From the NCBI GenBank assembly GCA_019054805.1, contig JAHQIY010000017.1, positions 868,001-932,000 on the forward strand: 64,000 nucleotides of DNA, read 5' to 3'. The notes under the pieces were generated by a model. The model was not told the DNA's origin. It saw only the letters and a list, made by a program, of their open reading frames with translations, and did no database searches. A program made the position numbers and the translations under genes. Shown here piece by piece: positions 22,404 through 35,200 of the stretch. This DNA comes from Brachionus manjavacas (taxonomy: Eukaryota; Rotifera; Eurotatoria; Ploima; Brachionidae). How positions within the stretch are numbered: the first letter of the stretch is position 1; every line of letters starts with the position of its first letter.

Positions 22404-22616
22404 ATGGAAAGGTATTTCAATAATTCCGTTTATTCAATTTTCGATTTAGAGTCTTTGCAAATGAACATTTCAAAAGGGAAAATCTCAAAATTTTTAAACA
22501 AAAAATTAGACGAGCAAAACATAGAATCGCCGGCAACTCTCGGCTTTAGATTTGTTGATTTAAAAAATGCAAGAAACCTGCTTGAATTTTATTTTTTCGT
22601 TTTTTTATTAATTTAA
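22404..22616 (+). CDS. Unidentified 70-residue frame
   Basis: Starts MERYFNNSVYSIFDLESLQM and continues ISKGKISKFLNKKLDEQNIE, then SPATLGFRFVDLKNARNLLE. Residue use is coding-like up to about codon 58 and then turns into a Phe-rich tail, so a donor or break near there is likely. It sits in the relic-rich 20.4-24.9 kb region and may belong to a dead element. No family recognised. Confidence 0.25.
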   Translation: MERYFNNSVYSIFDLESLQMNISKGKISKFLNKKLDEQNIESPATLGFRFVDLKNARNLLEFYFFVFLLI

Positions 22617-22919
22617 AATTTTATCCATAAGAAAAATAATTGTTTTTTAAATTTTTATTCTTATATTTCTAATGGTCAATAAAATTTTCTGTTAAAATTA
22701 TGATTTGTTGTTACACAATCAAAACATTTTTTTAAGCCTAACAAAAATTTTATTCAAAAATGCCAAAAATAAATAAAGGGGTATTATTAATCGATCTCTT
22801 TCATTACTTAAACGATCACTTAATAAAATATATTATTTTATTTTTTCTATTTATAATATTATTTATTCGATTAATTTGATTAATTAACTGTCTCTAATAA
22901 TAAATATTTATGTATCCTG

Positions 22920-23305
22920 AGTTTTTTTAAGATCATATTTTTAAGCATCTTGTTGGCTTTGCTGCAAATATGAAACTTATCAAAATACCAATCGAATCTA
23001 AGCAAGTAGTTATTGGACAAAAACCTAGAAGAGGTAGACAGTGTAAGTCTAAAAAGGCGCTTGAGTACCAATCAGAAGCAGATAAAGAAGAGAGAGTTGT
23101 CAGCTCAATCAAAGTTCTAAAGCTAAAGATAACAGAAGTAGAGGAAGAAACTCCATAAGAAACAGTTATACCAACAAAAAAGAACAAAAAAACAATTGAT
23201 AAGGAAGCTGAAAAAGTAGTGCAAGCATCAACCAGCAGTGGTATAAGTAAGAAAGTAGAAGCTTCACTAAAGAGAGGTAGAGGAAGACCAAGAAAATACT
23301 TATAA
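22920..23305 (+). mobile_element. C-terminal remnant of a MULE-like transposase (SWIM end and basic tail)
   Basis: The plus strand reads HIFKHLVGFAANMKLIKIPI, then VVIGQKPRRGRQCKSKKALE. This is the wording that follows the SWIM zinc finger (CxH half) in invertebrate MULE transposases, where GxKPKRGRPxKxKKAL is common. It continues with Ser/Glu/Lys-rich sequence and an AT-hook-like end (KRGRGRPRKYL) before a stop near 23305. A stop codon interrupts it once. The DDE core is absent. A family-level call from memory, so moderate confidence. Confidence 0.5.
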
Positions 23306-23539
23306 GATATTATTTTATTTGAAATTATTTGAAATTTTTTATAATTCTTTTTTTTTTAAATCAATTTAATAAATAAAAATAAGAGATACTTTAAGTAAAA
23401 TTAGTTGCTGATTTATTTAATTTAGGAAACAGATTAATAAATATAAGTTAAGGGTATTTAGTAAAATAAGAGATAGAAAAATGTTAGTGATTGATTAAGT
23501 AATTTTAGAGATCGATTAAATACCTCCCATAAATAAATG

Positions 23540-24930
23540 TAAATATCTATGTGTTATTCTTAATCTCATCTTCATTTGTTGATAAAATCACTGATTTAAG
23601 GATTCTAAATAATCAAGATATGACCAGTGATCATTTCTCAATTGAGGCATGCATATATTTCTCAGTTATCGCTAAAACACAATCAGAGAAGCTAAACTAT
23701 AGAAAAACAAATTGGTTCTTATTCTGTGAGATCCTAAAAGGTCAAAACTCAGGATTAAATTCAGCATCAATTGACGAACTAAATAAAGAAAATACCCAAA
23801 AATTAATTACTGCAGCTCATAAAAGCATTCCAAACCAAACAAATATAATTTTCGAAACAAGTCTCTCACCGAACATTATCAGCATAATTAAAGAACGCAG
23901 GAAAATAAGAAGAATATTTCAAAAAACTCGTTGTAAAAATACTAAAAAAAAAATTCAACTAACTTCAGAGTAAAGAATCATTTTAAAAAAATTTTGGAAT
24001 CAAAACTGGTCTGATTTTATTAAAAAAATTCGCTTTCAAGTTGAACAATCTGGAAAGAAATTAATAGGTTTCCATCAAAGAAAGGATCTGGATTAATACC
24101 TTCTTTAATCTCTAATAATAAAGAACTTAGATATCTGATAGAAAATATCTGTCGAAAATTCTTGCTTCATTGTCTTCACTAAATATAATGAGAAAAATAT
24201 TGACTTAAAATTAAAAATCAATGAAAATAAAATTGAGAGTCAAATGGAAATAAAGTTTTTAGGTAAAAAATTTGATTCAAAATTACTTTTACCCCAAAGG
24301 TTGATGAAATAAAACAGCGTTGTAGTTCACGGTTGAACTAAATAAAAATATAGTCAAACAAAAAGTGGGGTCTTAATTATTGCACACTAGGAAACCTATA
24401 TAAATTTTTAATCGGATCTATAATTGATTACTCTTATCCGTGTCTAAATTCATTTTCGGAGACAAACATTAAAAAAATTCAAGTCTTACAAAACTCGGCA
24501 GTTCGTTTTATACTTAAATATGATACTCTTTCCAATATTTTGCATAATGAGGCCTTTAATAAATTTAAATTCTTAACTGTCTCGAATCGACTTTTTGAAT
24601 TGAGCGAAAGATATGGAGCGGGAGGACTGCGTCATTATGTTCCATTAGTTGTCAAGCTGGTTGATGAATATAAAGCGGGTTTTGAATCAAGGTATGTTGA
24701 ATACCCGACTCCATTGTGTAATTGCTATTTTACTATTTTTTCTTTCTTTCCTGAGCTGTTCAATACTTTAATACTTTTAACATGTCACCTTTAACAATTT
24801 ATCAATTTTTAATTGTCTTTTTATTATATTTTAACTTATTTTTATTTTTCTGATATTTTTTCTTTTTTTTTCTTTTTTTTTTAATCTGAAGGAGCTTTAG
24901 CTCGGCACAGATAAAACAAATAAATAAATA
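23540..24930 (+). mobile_element. LINE with endonuclease end, linker and RT C-terminus but no catalytic palm
   Basis: In order: the end of the AP endonuclease (LRILNNQDMTSDHFSIEACI, 23590-23655), the linker (LNYRKTNWFLFCEILKGQNS, then SLSPNIISIIKERRKIRRIF), a degraded 24.0-24.2 kb patch, then the RT thumb region (ENKIESQMEIKFLGKKFDSK; IGSIIDYSYPCLNSF; IKKIQVLQNSAVRFILKYDT). It ends in a C-terminal tail and a 3' end GGAGCTTTAGCTCGGCACAG followed by (AAAT)n. The segment that should contain the FADD catalytic box is missing. Related 3' wording (AGCTCGGTACAAATAAA) ends the copy at 43.3 kb. Confidence 0.85.
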
Positions 24931-26277
24931 ATAACCAAACATTAAAAAGATTAAAAACATTAATATAACAAAACTTTTTATCTTTTGGATTATCAGAATT
25001 TCTAAACTTTTGGAAAGACTTTTATTTTTAGACTAATATTTATAAGTTTCTTGGTTATAAATATTTAAGGGTTTATGTTTTTTTCTTGCTCAGCTATTTA
25101 TTGCAGTAATTGAAATTAACGGTTTAACTTCAATTTCATTTTTTCTTAAACTTTTCTATTTTGAAATAACAGAAAATAGGTAAAGTTTTATAATTTTTCA
25201 ATAAGAAATTCATAATCAGTATCAAAAATAACAATAAAAGTGTTCTTTGTTCGAATTTTTACCAATTATCTAGAAAGTTTTTCAAAGAAAAGTTATAATC
25301 ATTCAAAGAAGAATTCAGGGTTATACCCCATTAAGGGTTCAGGTTTTTGATAAATCTTATTGTGAAATTTTTTTAAATTAATAAATTTTAGCAAAAATAT
25401 TGTTTTAAAAGAAATTTTACAAAAAAAATAAAAATTTGCGAAAAAGTTAAAAACTGCCTTTTAATAAGCCATTTTTTACTTTTTTTTTAATTTTCTTTTA
25501 TAGATTTACATAAATTGGATTTTATTTTTATTTTTAAATCACTTTTTTAGTAAAATTTAGACCCTTGTTGAAAACTCTAATGGAAGAACACTTAAAATTT
25601 AAATCTAAAATTGGGCAATGTCAAATTTTAGTACAAAAAAGAAAAACGCTTTATTTTTTTTTCTATTTGTACAAATTTTATTGTGAAATTTTTTAAATTA
25701 ATTACAAAAAAATTAAAAATTTGAAAAATTTACTAAAATTTATGTAAATTTTTCATTTTTAAATGAAAAAAAAATTAAAATTAAAATTTTTTAATCAAAA
25801 ATTAAATGCAACGAATAAAATATACATCAAGTTATCACATAATCTATCATTATTTTCATTACTTGATAACCTTTATTAAAGCTACGTTAAGATCACCAGA
25901 GTTTTTCCTTTTAGAAAAGCATTTTTTCTTGGAAATAATTTGATAAAAACTATTATATTAAATGTTAAAAAACTTGATTCTAATTTTTTATTAAAATAAA
26001 ATGGATTTTTGCATTATAAAAATTGACTTTATTAATTCAAATTTTATTATTAACACTTAATAAATTAAACAATGAACCAATATAAAAAAAATAATAACAA
26101 ACGTTTAAAAATGAGCCAATATTTAGTCTACTAACTTTTTCTAAAGAGATCAAATGAGCCAAATTTAATTACTAAAGGTAGATTTATTTTGATTATTTCT
26201 CCAAGGACATTTACATCAACTCTACTATTTACACACTAAGAATTTCACATTAAAAAGGTAAATCACTGTTTTGATTG
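24931..26277. other. 3' flank of the kinesin gene
   Basis: A/T-rich with one copy of a dispersed repeat (25490-25670). Nothing coding recognised. Confidence 0.4.
25490..25670 (+). repeat. Dispersed direct repeat, copy A
   Basis: About 180 bp, containing ATAGATTTACATAAATTGGA, TTTAGACCCTTGTTG, AATGGAAGAACA and TTTAGTACAAAAAAGAAAAA. It recurs in the same order and orientation at 27040-27220 inside the kinesin gene, roughly 85% alike by eye. Noncoding and of unknown origin. Confidence 0.7.
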
Positions 26278-29200
26278 TTATTTGGGTGTTGACTGTGCTA
26301 TTTGCTTCCTTCTGGCAAGCTTTGAGCTAATTGAAAAAAAAAATTATTTTATTTGGTAATTTTTATTTTATGTACCGAATTTCGCCGGCAAGAAGAGGAT
26401 TTAGCGCGTACAACCATTCAAAAATTTCTTTGTCAGTCAAAGTCTGCATTAAGAAACCACGGTGCTTGCTGGTCACACTAAGGGTATTTTGATTCTGAAG
26501 CATCTCGATTTGTTCCTCGTTGTAAACGATTTGAGAAGAGGACAAATTGATTAGACCGCGCTCTAATGGGTCCCTCTCATTGTTATAGATAAAGACGTGT
26601 GGTCGTCTGATGGTAACAAATCTTTTCGACCAACCTATAGACTTTTCTTCCAAAAAATTCAAATAACCTTTTTTGGACACAATCGGGTTTATTCGAACTT
26701 CTTCAATTTCCGCTATGTATTTAGCTCTACTGCGCGATGGCGATAGTCTTCGACTCGGGTTTTGGCACACTGTTCCGTGTTCAAATTCGGCCTCTTCTAC
26801 ATGCGTTAAACTCATCAAGCTTTCCATAGAACGTGATTTAGATATGGTCGGCTCAAAGTTTAAGAAGCTTTACAAAAAAATTTAGTTTTAAAAAGAGGTA
26901 AAGAAATGATTAAACATGCAGGATTCGGTATATCCAAAACGGAACATTTTAGAATATTTTTTTTATTATTTTTCTTTAAATTGTAGCCTCGTTTATCCGG
27001 ACCTTCAAGAACTTAGTCAAAATAAAAAACCTTTATTTTAATTTTCCTTCATAGATTTACATAAATTGGATTTTATTTTAATCTTTGAATCACTTTTAAA
27101 GCAAAATTTAGACCTTTGTTGGAAACCCTGATGGTAGAACATTTCAAAATTTAAATCTAAAAATTGAGCAATTTCAAATTTTAGCACAAAAAAGAAAAAA
27201 GTTTTTAAAAAAATTTAAATGATGTTTTTTCAAATTTTAATTTTTCTAAGATGTATGATTGCCCTCAAAAACAAAATTTTTCAACAAAAAAGGAAAAATA
27301 AATTCATAATTATAAAAACCTGAAATAAAAACTCATAATTAAAAATAAATTAGTAAATCAAATTTTATTTATTGAAAATTTAATCAACTTCCTAAAAGGA
27401 GAAGTAAAAAATAATTAAAAAAGGAATATTAATTCCTTTTATTATTCCTTTGTTAATTCCTTTTATAAAAGACATTTGCAAAACTGTTTAAAATGAATAG
27501 ATACTTAGAAATATTTAATTATTTTTAAGGTTCATAATTTTGAAAATTTCTTTAAAATTATTTCTTAACTAATAATTTAATTAAATTTTATTTAAATTTA
27601 AATTTTTTTGTTGGATAAAAAATAAACAAGTAAGCTGGATAAGAGGCAAGTTCCGTTTAGGAAAATTTAGGATTTACCAAATAAGTTAATAAAGTTAAAT
27701 TGTTAGTCTAATTTTAAAGCTTACTCAAAATTTAAGTCACGTTTAACTGTTTTACAATTACAATTTGTATTAAAGCATAAATGTTGATTGCGTAGAAATT
27801 TTTTTCTACGAATGTTATTTTTATGTAGTAGAAAAGCTATATAATTTTTGTAGCTAACATTAAACAATTACACACAGACTACATTTAGCTTTGAATGCAA
27901 ACTTACCGACAGATGTCCATTGAACTTGAGCTTGTTTTAATTGAGCTGTGTGGGGTCAAACGATTTAGGTTTATGGGTGACGGGTAGTCGTTTCGGTCAG
28001 GGGTAAACAAATTTTCAACATTTGATTCATTACGCTTTGACATGTAATCTGATCCATCATTACTTATCTAAAAAAATATAAAATTAAAATTTTAAAATAT
28101 TAAATTTAATTTTTTTATTGAATCTATCACTTTTTTTTATTTATCTGATATGAAATTAATTATTATCTTGTTTTTTGATTATACATGGCATTTAAGTCAT
28201 GTTAAATTAAAATCATTTAAATCAATTCAAATTTTAATTTTAATATCTAAAGATAAACTCTTTTAATTGAAATGATATTTTGAATTGATCATCAGCTTTA
28301 GGATACCGTTTTTTAAAAAATAAAAAAAAAATTTTATTAATTTTTCTACGGCAGTTTAGAAATGTAAAAAGTTCGAAGTTTCAAATTTATTGAAAAAATA
28401 TTTCTTTATTGATTTATTGTAGTTACTTCTGATGTAATCTATTGAATTTTAAATTTTGAAATTTTAAATTTTTTTTGTATAAGGAAAAAATAATTTGATT
28501 AAAAATTTAATTTTATCTATTGCCGTTTCTAATAAAAGCATGATTAAACCTTAATTATTTTTCAAATTAACAAGACCAAATGCCAAAATTTTGATTGATT
28601 TAAAACCCAACTTATAAAATATCTACTTTAAAATCTAAGATTTATAAGATTTTTAATATTAAGTGTTCTTTTGATTTTTTGCAAATAAGAAATTTTATTT
28701 TGAAACAAATCTTTAAAGTAAAATTAGTTCTAAATACTTACAGTATTAATAGTTAAAAAATAAGGTAAATTAAAAAACATGCTGTCTTATCATATTTGGA
28801 AGGTTTGAATCATATTTGAATCTTTTATTTTTCCTTAAAATATTTTTATAAAAAATCGACTGTTTTACAAGCTCTATTTTCAGACACTCTTTCAATTTTT
28901 CAACAAAAAAATTAATCTAAAAAGATTGCAAAAGAAACTTAAATCTATCTTTTAAAAAAGTCCAGGCCAAATTTTTTTGTCAAAGTCAAGTGAGTTTTAA
29001 AGAAAAATTCTGAAGTAAAATCAAAATTTGCACAGATAACTTTAATTATTCCTTTACCAAAGTTTTCTGATTTTTAATTTTTAAATGAACAAATTCTGTT
29101 CAAACTTTAAAAATTTTTCACATGAAAAAAAAATAATTAAGCCTGATTTATATTTTTTTTTTAATTTAACAATTTTCTCATCAAATCTTAGAATTAAATA

Positions 29201-32200
29201 AATTTTTTTTAAATCCCAAAAAAAAATTAAGAATCAATTTACATTTATATTGGGCACATTGGATGAAATAGACGAAGGCGTCTGAAGTTCATTGGAACTA
29301 CTCGGTGACAATTTATCATCTTTGCTCGCATTGTATCTTCCTTTATTGATCAATTTTATGCAATTGAGTAAAAGTTGTTTTTGGTTATCAGTGTAAGAAC
29401 AAGTCTGGTACTCGTCAAATATAATGGTTCTGTTAGATTTGCATCTTTCGGACTTTAAGCTCTCGTTGTCTTCATTCTCCTCGGATTTCATTGAATCCAA
29501 AGTTCCTTTAAGCAAAAGAAAGTGTTTTGTTTTTTCGACCTGTTGCAGTCTGGTCAATTTTTCCAATTCCCATTGATGTTCAAAAATGAGAGAATCGCTT
29601 CTGGGCCGCCACCCTTGCAGCATTTCTTCGCCCCGCACATAAATGCTCGCTGTTTCCAACACACGACCAAGTCTGCGATGGGCACCTAATTTTGTATCAA
29701 TTGAAATCATATTTTTCACTCTATAATCTTTAAATTTTTTTAGTTTTAAAGCAATAGATAAACTAAATCAAACTGGGTATCATGCCGCATTCAACAGGGT
29801 CACTCATTGCTTTAATACTAAAAAAAAGTGACCACATTGACTTACCTGGACTGGTTGAGTCGGCCGCCTGCTTCACTGTTAACCGATAGACACCGGATAC
29901 TTTATTTCCATCGGATGATTTGTACATTCCTCCGATGAGAAGACTTTTGAGTGAGCGCAAATTGACCCGGGCATCGCGAGAGTAAAAAACTAAACTCAAA
30001 TCCTTGGTTATACAAGCTGGTTGTAAGAAATTGTCTATTTCCAAGTAGCAAGTGATTGTGAGATAGATCCAGTCTTTTGGAGGAGTTACTCGGTTCAGAA
30101 GATGCGAATTGTGCAACGAGCTGTCCCAGGCCACTTCAAACCGGTAAAAAGTGCGCTCGTCATCCGATTTTTGAATGTAATGAGCTGATACTACATTGAG
30201 AGATAGAACATTTTGGTCATGATAGTTCTGGTGACCTCTGCTTCCGCGCACTCGACCTTGATTAATTTTTTAATAATTTAATTTTTTTTTGTTTGTTAGC
30301 TATGTTAAGTGTTAGATTTTTGACTAAATTTTATTTACTTGAACGAGATTGAATTTTACCTTTAATTTAAATAAATAATTAATTTTTTAATTATTTTTTT
30401 GACTTTATTTTATTAAATACTGTTAATTAAAATGGTTTTTGCACAGTGATGCCTTGCTTTTTGTATTTTTCAACAATTTAAGTAAAATAAAGTAATGTGA
30501 AAAACCGTAAAATTTCAAATCAAAATTCAAAATTTTGATAGATTTTTTATATATTTTTGACATTTAAGCGGTGTTATGAAATTCTTTAATAGAATCTCCT
30601 TCATTTCGAAAGGAAATAAGCTTAAAAGAGACAGTTTAGTGTATTGGTTTAAATTAAGAACTGTAGTTCTTTGAGCACAGTTTAACTCCCAGTTAGAACA
30701 AATTTTTTCTTTAAAAAATATAAAGTATAAAATACCAAGCGAATTCAAGTCAGGCAATTATATCAATAATTTTTATGAAATCAGGTTTTCTAGCTGTGTC
30801 AAAAATCAAATAAGTATAGTAAAATAAAAATCTTTCACTTTTTTCTTATTCGTAAATCTTACACTCAGTGGTGCTATAATCTAACTTTTCTTGGTTATTA
30901 TCCGTAAAAATACGTAAAATGAAAATTCTTTTTTTTTTAATTTTTTTCTATTTTTATTAAATGTAAATGTATTTTAAGGTAATTTTACGGTAAAAAAAAA
31001 CTCTCAATAAGTTTAAAAAAAGAGAAAAAAAAAATTCTTATTCATTTAATATCGTTACTTTGACTCAATGACTTTTGCTCAAGTCTGTAATTGATTAAGA
31101 GAAAGATGAAGAATTTTATAAAAAAAATAAATAAATTAAAACAAGGATAGGATTATACTAACGATACTATTAATATTGAGCGAAAAACTGAAAGAAAGTA
31201 GATATTAAAATACTTGGTTAAATTGTGGAAAGAGTCAATACGCTGTGAAGTAGCAATTTTTATTTACCGAATGTGAAAAAGGTAATTCACATGAAAAATT
31301 TATTTAATTTTTAAGAATTTAATTTATTTTACTAATATCAATTTTTCAAACTATTTATAAAATTTAATTGAAATTTCGCAATATAATTATTTCGGTAAGT
31401 AATTTTTTTGGTAAAGTATATGACAGTTTGTGCAAAACAGGAGACTTGTTTTTAATGGGAAATTTTTATCATTTAACAAAATATTTTCTTACCTATAAAC
31501 ACTTCTTTTACATCCTTCCAAATTAGATCTGAGCCGGATTCGTGACAAATAGTGATGGCAATTCTACGTTGAACTCCCTGATGCAACAAAAATTTTCCAG
31601 TACAAGGCATATCTTCACTGTGATCGACTGCCACCGGAATGTATTCACCACTAGCCTCCAGTTCACATATTTCGTACCAAACCAACAAGTCATGCTCGGA
31701 TCTGACATGTGACGTGCTCAAATTCTTCCAACTTTGAATACTTTTCGAAGGTATTGGCTTGGACATGAGCGGCGAGTTTATATATTTTAGAGGCGTTTTT
31801 TGCTTTTTATTCAAACTAAAATTTACAACAAATTAATTTTTTATTCATATAAAAAGATAAAAAAATTTTACTAATCAAAACTAAGCGCTTGGCCGTGCAA
31901 TGGATGATGATGATAGTGGCCAAGTATTTCGAACAAAATCGGCTGATGACTGATATAATCAATGAACGACCTGGTCACAGTCACACTAAACTGAGAAAAA
32001 ATAAAATTTAAAAATAAATTGTTTGAAATTTTTTTATTTAAAAAAAAGTTACATTTTGAATATGAAAAAATCCGAGTGGCGGTGCCTTGCTATTGTTCTC
32101 AATGGGCTCTGTTGAAAAGGCTTCATTGTTTCGATGTAAAAAATTAAATTGACAAAAAATGTCCGAATATTCGGAGCTAATTCCGGCAATGTCCACAATT

Positions 32201-35200
32201 ATAATTCTAAATTTAAACTGAGATCCAACTTTGAGATGAGATTCCAATTTGGCCAAGTTAATTCTCTCCAATCTTTTGTCCAAGTCGTCCCTGGTCATCG
32301 GAACCGCTTCCCTAAGAGAAAAACTAGCCGATGAACTCGTCGATTCAGCGCTGAAAATGGGCTTTGGGTCCAAATTTTTAAAGTTGTCCAAAGTGACTGA
32401 CCGAGACTGGTAGAATGAAGTGTTTGCCGAGCACAAATTTTTGTCATACTCAGCCAATTTATGCTCAAAATAGGTGTCATCATCAAAGGCTATTTTGGCC
32501 CAGCCAGATTGTCGTAGAGGCGCACACTTGACCTCGTCGGACACCGACTGGTCATCTTCGGTGAGAATGGCCTGCAGTGCCACACTCAGCCAGCCCTTCA
32601 CAACGCCCTTCTCATTTACAATGGCCACTTTGTGGATCAAAGGTATGTTGTACAGCAAGCTGCTCAAGTACACAAATGATCTTCCGATCAGTCTGAACCA
32701 TGGAAATCGGTCATAGAATGGGTCGCCACCAATCATAGTCTCCATGTTCTGCGGGTCAGGCGAAGTGGGCGATGTGTCCGCCGAGTTAAAGTACATTGTG
32801 CGCATCAGTTCCAACCTGTGTCTGTAAAATAGAAAGAAGTTAATTTGGAGAATTGTTTTTGTCAATGTGGATATGGATACGAATAGTCAAGGCACACAAA
32901 GCACAAATACAAAGAGATGGTCAGACCAGATAGAATACCTTTCAATTTGGGACGAGTGCAAAATATTGCTCAAGCCACACTGGCCCATTTCATTGGGGTC
33001 GCGGTGCGAGAAGGAACAAGGACTAAACATTTTAGTGTTTTGAATGTTACTAAGACTGTTAAGGCTTAAGGTGCTGCCACTTTTGCTGCTAGCAGGTGAC
33101 TCGCGCATACTATTCACTAGCAAATAGTTATAAGCCCTTACAGTAGATCTACTAACTGATGAAAGACTAAATTGGAGATTTTTAAAGAAAGCTGATGTTG
33201 GATTATTAGTTAGAGTGTTATTGGGTTCGTTTTGGAGTTCTGGTTCGCTGTTTTGACTATCCGTATCGATGGAGTCCGGGGCATAGATTATATGGGTCTG
33301 GTAAGTATTTGACTGGTAGTTTGATGGCACTGGCAAATCAACATTGTACAATTTTCTCATTAGTTCCAATCGGAGCCTTCAAATTGGTTCAGGATTTAAA
33401 ATCATAAACACAAATTTTACAATTTGGTTTTAAATTGACAACATTTAGTTGGGTGATGGACAAAAATGGTGAGGTGGAAATTTTTTGATTTAGATTACCT
33501 GAATTTTTCCATTGACCAGTAGTGTATTGCACCGTTTTTAAAGTCTTGCACTTCGATGGCAACAATGGTGCGGAGTTTTTTGTTTGTGTCGATTGAGTTG
33601 TCGATCAAGTCCTTGGTCGGATAAAAGTCATTTTTGCGCACTTGGTCCTGATGTGACATGGTGTTTTTTAGTTCCGAGGGCAATGGTGAATACAATGTGT
33701 CCGACAATAGCACAAATTGAAATTGCACCTTTAAATCGAAAATTTTGGCTTAATTCGGGCACTAAAAAGTAGCGGATTTTTTGTTAAAACGAAAACCGCC
33801 CAAAATAAAATTAAAATATTATTTTTTTCTTATAATTTTTTATTCAATATTTTTTTCCATGAAAGTTAGTTTTCAAAAAAAAAGAGTCTAAATATTACAT
33901 CTTGTATTTAAGTCAAAGACTTAAGTATTTTTTTTAAAATCAATTCTCAATTAAATACTATTTAAATTATAAGTTGGGATCATTTACTTCATTTTGCCAT
34001 AAGACAGAAATGATTTTTATTTGGTCGACCATAGTAAACTGATAAGCAAAAGTCGAAAAAAAAAGATTAATAATATTTGGAAAATTTTTTTTGTTTAAAT
34101 AATTATTTTAAAGACTTCGGAATGAAGATGCCAGCTCATTGAATCAAATTTTCAAATTTTTCTGGCACCATTTCGTGGTTTAGCTATCTAACTATAATAT
34201 TATTTTGACCAAAAAATTAATTTAGCTTTTGGTTAGCTAAAATTATAAAAGTCAATGTTAATTTTTGATATTTTTAAAAAATTTTAAAAATTAAATTTTT
34301 GAAAAAAATATTCCATCAATCTCATTTTGTGAGAATTTTAAGTTCAATGTGAAACTACTTTTTAAAAAGCTAAAATATTAAATTTTTTGATTGTAAATCG
34401 AAATAAAGTCAAAATTTAAATTTTAAAAAAAAACTTGTTATCCATACTTTTAGTTTTCAGTGTAAGATCATAATCATTTTATCGATTTTTAATACTAAAT
34501 CTTAAATTTTTTTATTACTTTTTGAAAAAAAGACATTTAACTATTGTATTTTTGGTTAAAATTTTTGTGCTTCTTTAATCTACAATTGAATTCTTTTAAA
34601 AATATGAAAAATAAATTCATTTTTTAATAAAAATCTTTTTCAAAGATTCTTTTATTTTCATTTAAATATTTTTTAGCAACTAATAATTGAAAATTAAAGA
34701 CAATTTCAGTAAAAATCATTCTCCATTAAATTTCTTTTTTCTTTGTTTAATGTGATTTATTTTAAAATATTCTAAGCCTAACACCAGCTTTAAAATTGAA
34801 GAATGAAGTAAATAGTAATTCCTTATACTTTTTCTATATTTATACATAAATGTGGGAATCACTTCTCTTAAGCTACAATACAAAAAAAATGTAGCACAAT
34901 TGCTTACAGTGAACGATAGATAAATAATAATAAATCAAGTTTTCACACATTTAAATATTTTAGTTATTAAGTAAAAAAAAAAATGTAAAAAAAATATTAA
35001 TTACCTTTTTTTTAAGTTCAACACTTATAGCATTAGCTTCTTTGAGCAAAGCAGCTTTTCCCCAGAGCTCATCCTAAAAATCAAATAAAACAATTAAAAA
35101 ATAAATAAAAAAATTCAAAAGTAATTTTTAATTAAAAAAAAAAACAGCCACATTTCTACACCCAAACGAACAACACTTATAATAAATACATAACAAACAC

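Noticed and set aside
29766-29842. Possible extra kinesin exon reading [12 protein letters not shown]
   Set aside because: Inside the intron between 29846 and 29727; direct splicing (G|ATTATAG) keeps frame, while adding this piece does not fit both phases.
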